Shown one piece after another: positions 6,278-6,621 of a stretch of DNA of 6,621 bases. Origin of the DNA: Caldifarciminota bacterium. GTDB lineage: Bacteria; Hydrothermota; Tepidihabitantia; SM23-42. Position 1 is the stretch's first letter. Each line of letters starts with the position of its first letter. The position numbers and the translations under genes were made by a program. The stretch is from the NCBI GenBank assembly GCA_030671005.1, contig DAOVAN010000089.1:1-6621 (forward strand), given 5' to 3'. A model generated the notes under the pieces. That model was not told the DNA's origin. It saw only the letters and a list, made by a program, of their open reading frames with translations, and made no database searches.

Positions 6278-6621
6278 GAATAAAGAGAATTTTCATAGAG
6301 GACTACGGACCGATCGAGAAATTCGACCTCACGCCCGCACCGTTCCAACTCATTTTCGGCTCAAACGAAGCAGGCAAAACAGCCATCGTCGAGATATTGA
6401 ACTATATTCTGTTCAAACGGACGATTAAAGACCTCAGGTATGAAAAGCCGCGCACGATGCTGGCTGAAATCGAGGACGGTGGTGAGACACACGAGTTACC
6501 GTCTAAGAAGACAGGTCTCGAATTACCTGCCGGAGATGTTGCGAATCTGCTGTATGTGCAGGCATCTGAGTCTTCGATCTATGGCGCGCGTGGTGAGGCG
6601 AGTTTCTGGGATGGTATGAAG
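6274..6621 (+). CDS. Rad50/SbcC/YhaN-type SMC-like ATPase, N-terminal fragment
   Basis: The first 116 codons are present and open to the window edge. The N-terminus (MRIKRIFIEDYGPIEKFDL) is the usual beta-strand opening of Rad50/RecF-type ATPases. The Walker A motif GSNEAGKT is at residues 29-36, binding ATP through K35 and T36. A likely Q-loop is YVQASE with Q96. The GxNEAGK form is characteristic of YhaN-like members rather than classical SbcC (GxNGAGK). The Walker A to Q-loop distance is about 60 residues, shorter than in classical Rad50 or SbcC, suggesting a compact lobe. The coiled coil, any zinc hook, the signature motif and Walker B lie beyond the window. The ATGA overlap with the Mre11-type gene implies coupled translation and a complex with its product, acting on DNA in the cytoplasm. 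Confidence 0.9.
   Translation, partial: MRIKRIFIEDYGPIEKFDLTPAPFQLIFGSNEAGKTAIVEILNYILFKRTIKDLRYEKPRTMLAEIEDGGETHELPSKKTGLELPAGDVANLLYVQASESSIYGARGEASFWDGMK

Overview
The window holds five protein-coding genes in two divergent transcription units and no RNA genes, CRISPR array or mobile element. Its style suggests an uncultivated bacterium of the Fibrobacteres-Chlorobi-Bacteroidetes (FCB) side of the tree, such as candidate phylum WOR-3/Stahlbacteria, Cloacimonadota, Fermentibacterota or a relative. The reasons are large secreted peptidases with stacked beta-sandwich domains, a C-terminal FlgD-like/type IX secretion sorting-type domain, and moderate GC. This placement is by resemblance only; there is no phylogenetic marker here.

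Left half (1-4668, minus strand): two secreted zinc carboxypeptidases of family M14 in tandem, read right to left. The promoter-proximal gene (2431-4668) is an M14A-type enzyme with a signal peptide, a propeptide-like region, a complete catalytic domain, a jelly-roll domain and a C-terminal sorting domain. After 76 bp comes a second enzyme (start at 2354, running off the left edge). It looks like the M14B (carboxypeptidase N/E/D) subfamily, with the transthyretin-like domain typical of that group and at least three more extracellular domains. The residues that set S1' specificity differ: the upstream enzyme has Arg where carboxypeptidase A has Ile255, predicting acidic C-terminal residues. The downstream one has the Asp and Gln used by carboxypeptidase D for Lys/Arg. 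The pair may trim complementary peptide ends outside the cell.

Middle (4669-4836): a 168-bp divergent promoter region. The minus-strand promoter is a perfect sigma70-type consensus, TTGACA-16 bp-TATAAT. The plus-strand one is TTGATT-16 bp-TATAAT. Their -35 boxes are 3 bp apart and form a small inverted repeat. The plus-strand -10 box lies so close to the first gene that its mRNA should be leaderless or almost so.

Right half (4837-6621, plus strand): a tight operon of a Nudix hydrolase (probably ADP-ribose pyrophosphatase-like), an Mre11/SbcD/YhaO-type nuclease subunit (4-bp gap) and the start of a Rad50/SbcC/YhaN-type ATPase (ATGA overlap, cut by the window edge). The last two should form an ATP-driven DNA end-processing complex. 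The leading Nudix enzyme may add nucleotide or ADP-ribose clean-up linked to DNA damage, but that link is inferred from gene order alone.
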